Assembly: GCA_934378145.1 (NCBI GenBank)
Contig: CAKXXW010000061.1
Location: 1-5,363 of the forward strand
Length of the DNA stretch: 5,363 nucleotides
Direction: 5' to 3'
Source of the DNA: an uncultured Eubacteriales bacterium
Lineage (GTDB): Bacteria; Bacillota; Clostridia; Oscillospirales; CAG-272
Made by a program: the position numbers and the translations under genes. The notes under the pieces were generated by a model. That model saw only the letters and a program-made list of their open reading frames with translations, was not told the origin of the DNA and made no database searches. Shown in pieces: positions 5,343 to 5,363 of this stretch; the first letter of the stretch is position 1; every line of letters begins with the position of its first letter.

Positions 5343-5363
5343 GTGGACACCTTTGTGCTATAA
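5336..5363 (+). promoter_or_regulatory. Strong sigma-A promoter reading out of the window
   Basis: A perfect TTGACA (5336-5341), a 17-bp spacer, and TATAA (5359-5363) cut by the window end. TG at 5356-5357 gives an extended -10. It must drive a plus-strand gene beyond the window, divergent from the pilin-like gene. Confidence 0.75.

Noticed and set aside
1..5363. CRISPR array, tRNA, rRNA, toxin-antitoxin pair or phage genes
   Set aside because: No regularly spaced direct repeats, no tRNA or rRNA sequence, and no small gene pair or phage-like protein was found.

Overview
The window looks like a chromosomal segment from a low-to-mid GC Gram-positive bacterium of the class Clostridia, probably an uncultured gut lineage. 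The reasons are a MecA-type Clp adaptor, strong AGGAGG-like ribosome binding sites, sigma-A promoters with extended -10 elements, and a type IV pilin-like protein of the kind common in gut Clostridia. The lineage is an inference from gene families; no rRNA or tRNA is present.

Layout: (1) 1-145 is an interspersed palindromic repeat lying just beyond the 3' end of mecA. (2) 184-750 (minus) is a mecA-like ClpC adaptor gene. (3) 751-905 is a divergent promoter region. (4) 906-3323 (plus) is a large DinG/XPD-like (Rad3 family) helicase with four candidate iron-sulfur cysteines and an N-terminal region that looks like an eroded nuclease domain. (5) 3310-3804 holds no convincing gene but is packed with at least seven stem-loops, including two more copies of the 1-145 repeat, arranged head to head. 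(6) 3805-5121 (minus) is a secreted or surface protein with a type IV prepilin N-terminus joined to a probable right-handed beta-helix. (7) 5122-5363 is its long leader, followed at the window edge by a plus-strand promoter for a gene outside the window.

The first two genes are divergently transcribed from a 155-bp gap and probably belong to the core genome (regulated proteolysis and DNA repair). The pilin-like gene is visibly richer in A+T and converges on the helicase; the hairpin array between them probably separates the two transcripts.

The most unusual feature is the repeat family. Three copies share the modules CCTTGTCTCG, a TTTTGCC-type hairpin, a second T-rich hairpin or T-tract, and a GCAAGC-like end. 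The two longer copies also carry a C/G-arm hairpin whose arm sequence differs while its pairing is kept. Both longer copies sit directly after a stop codon in the same orientation relative to the upstream gene. No complete new defence or mobile system is visible.
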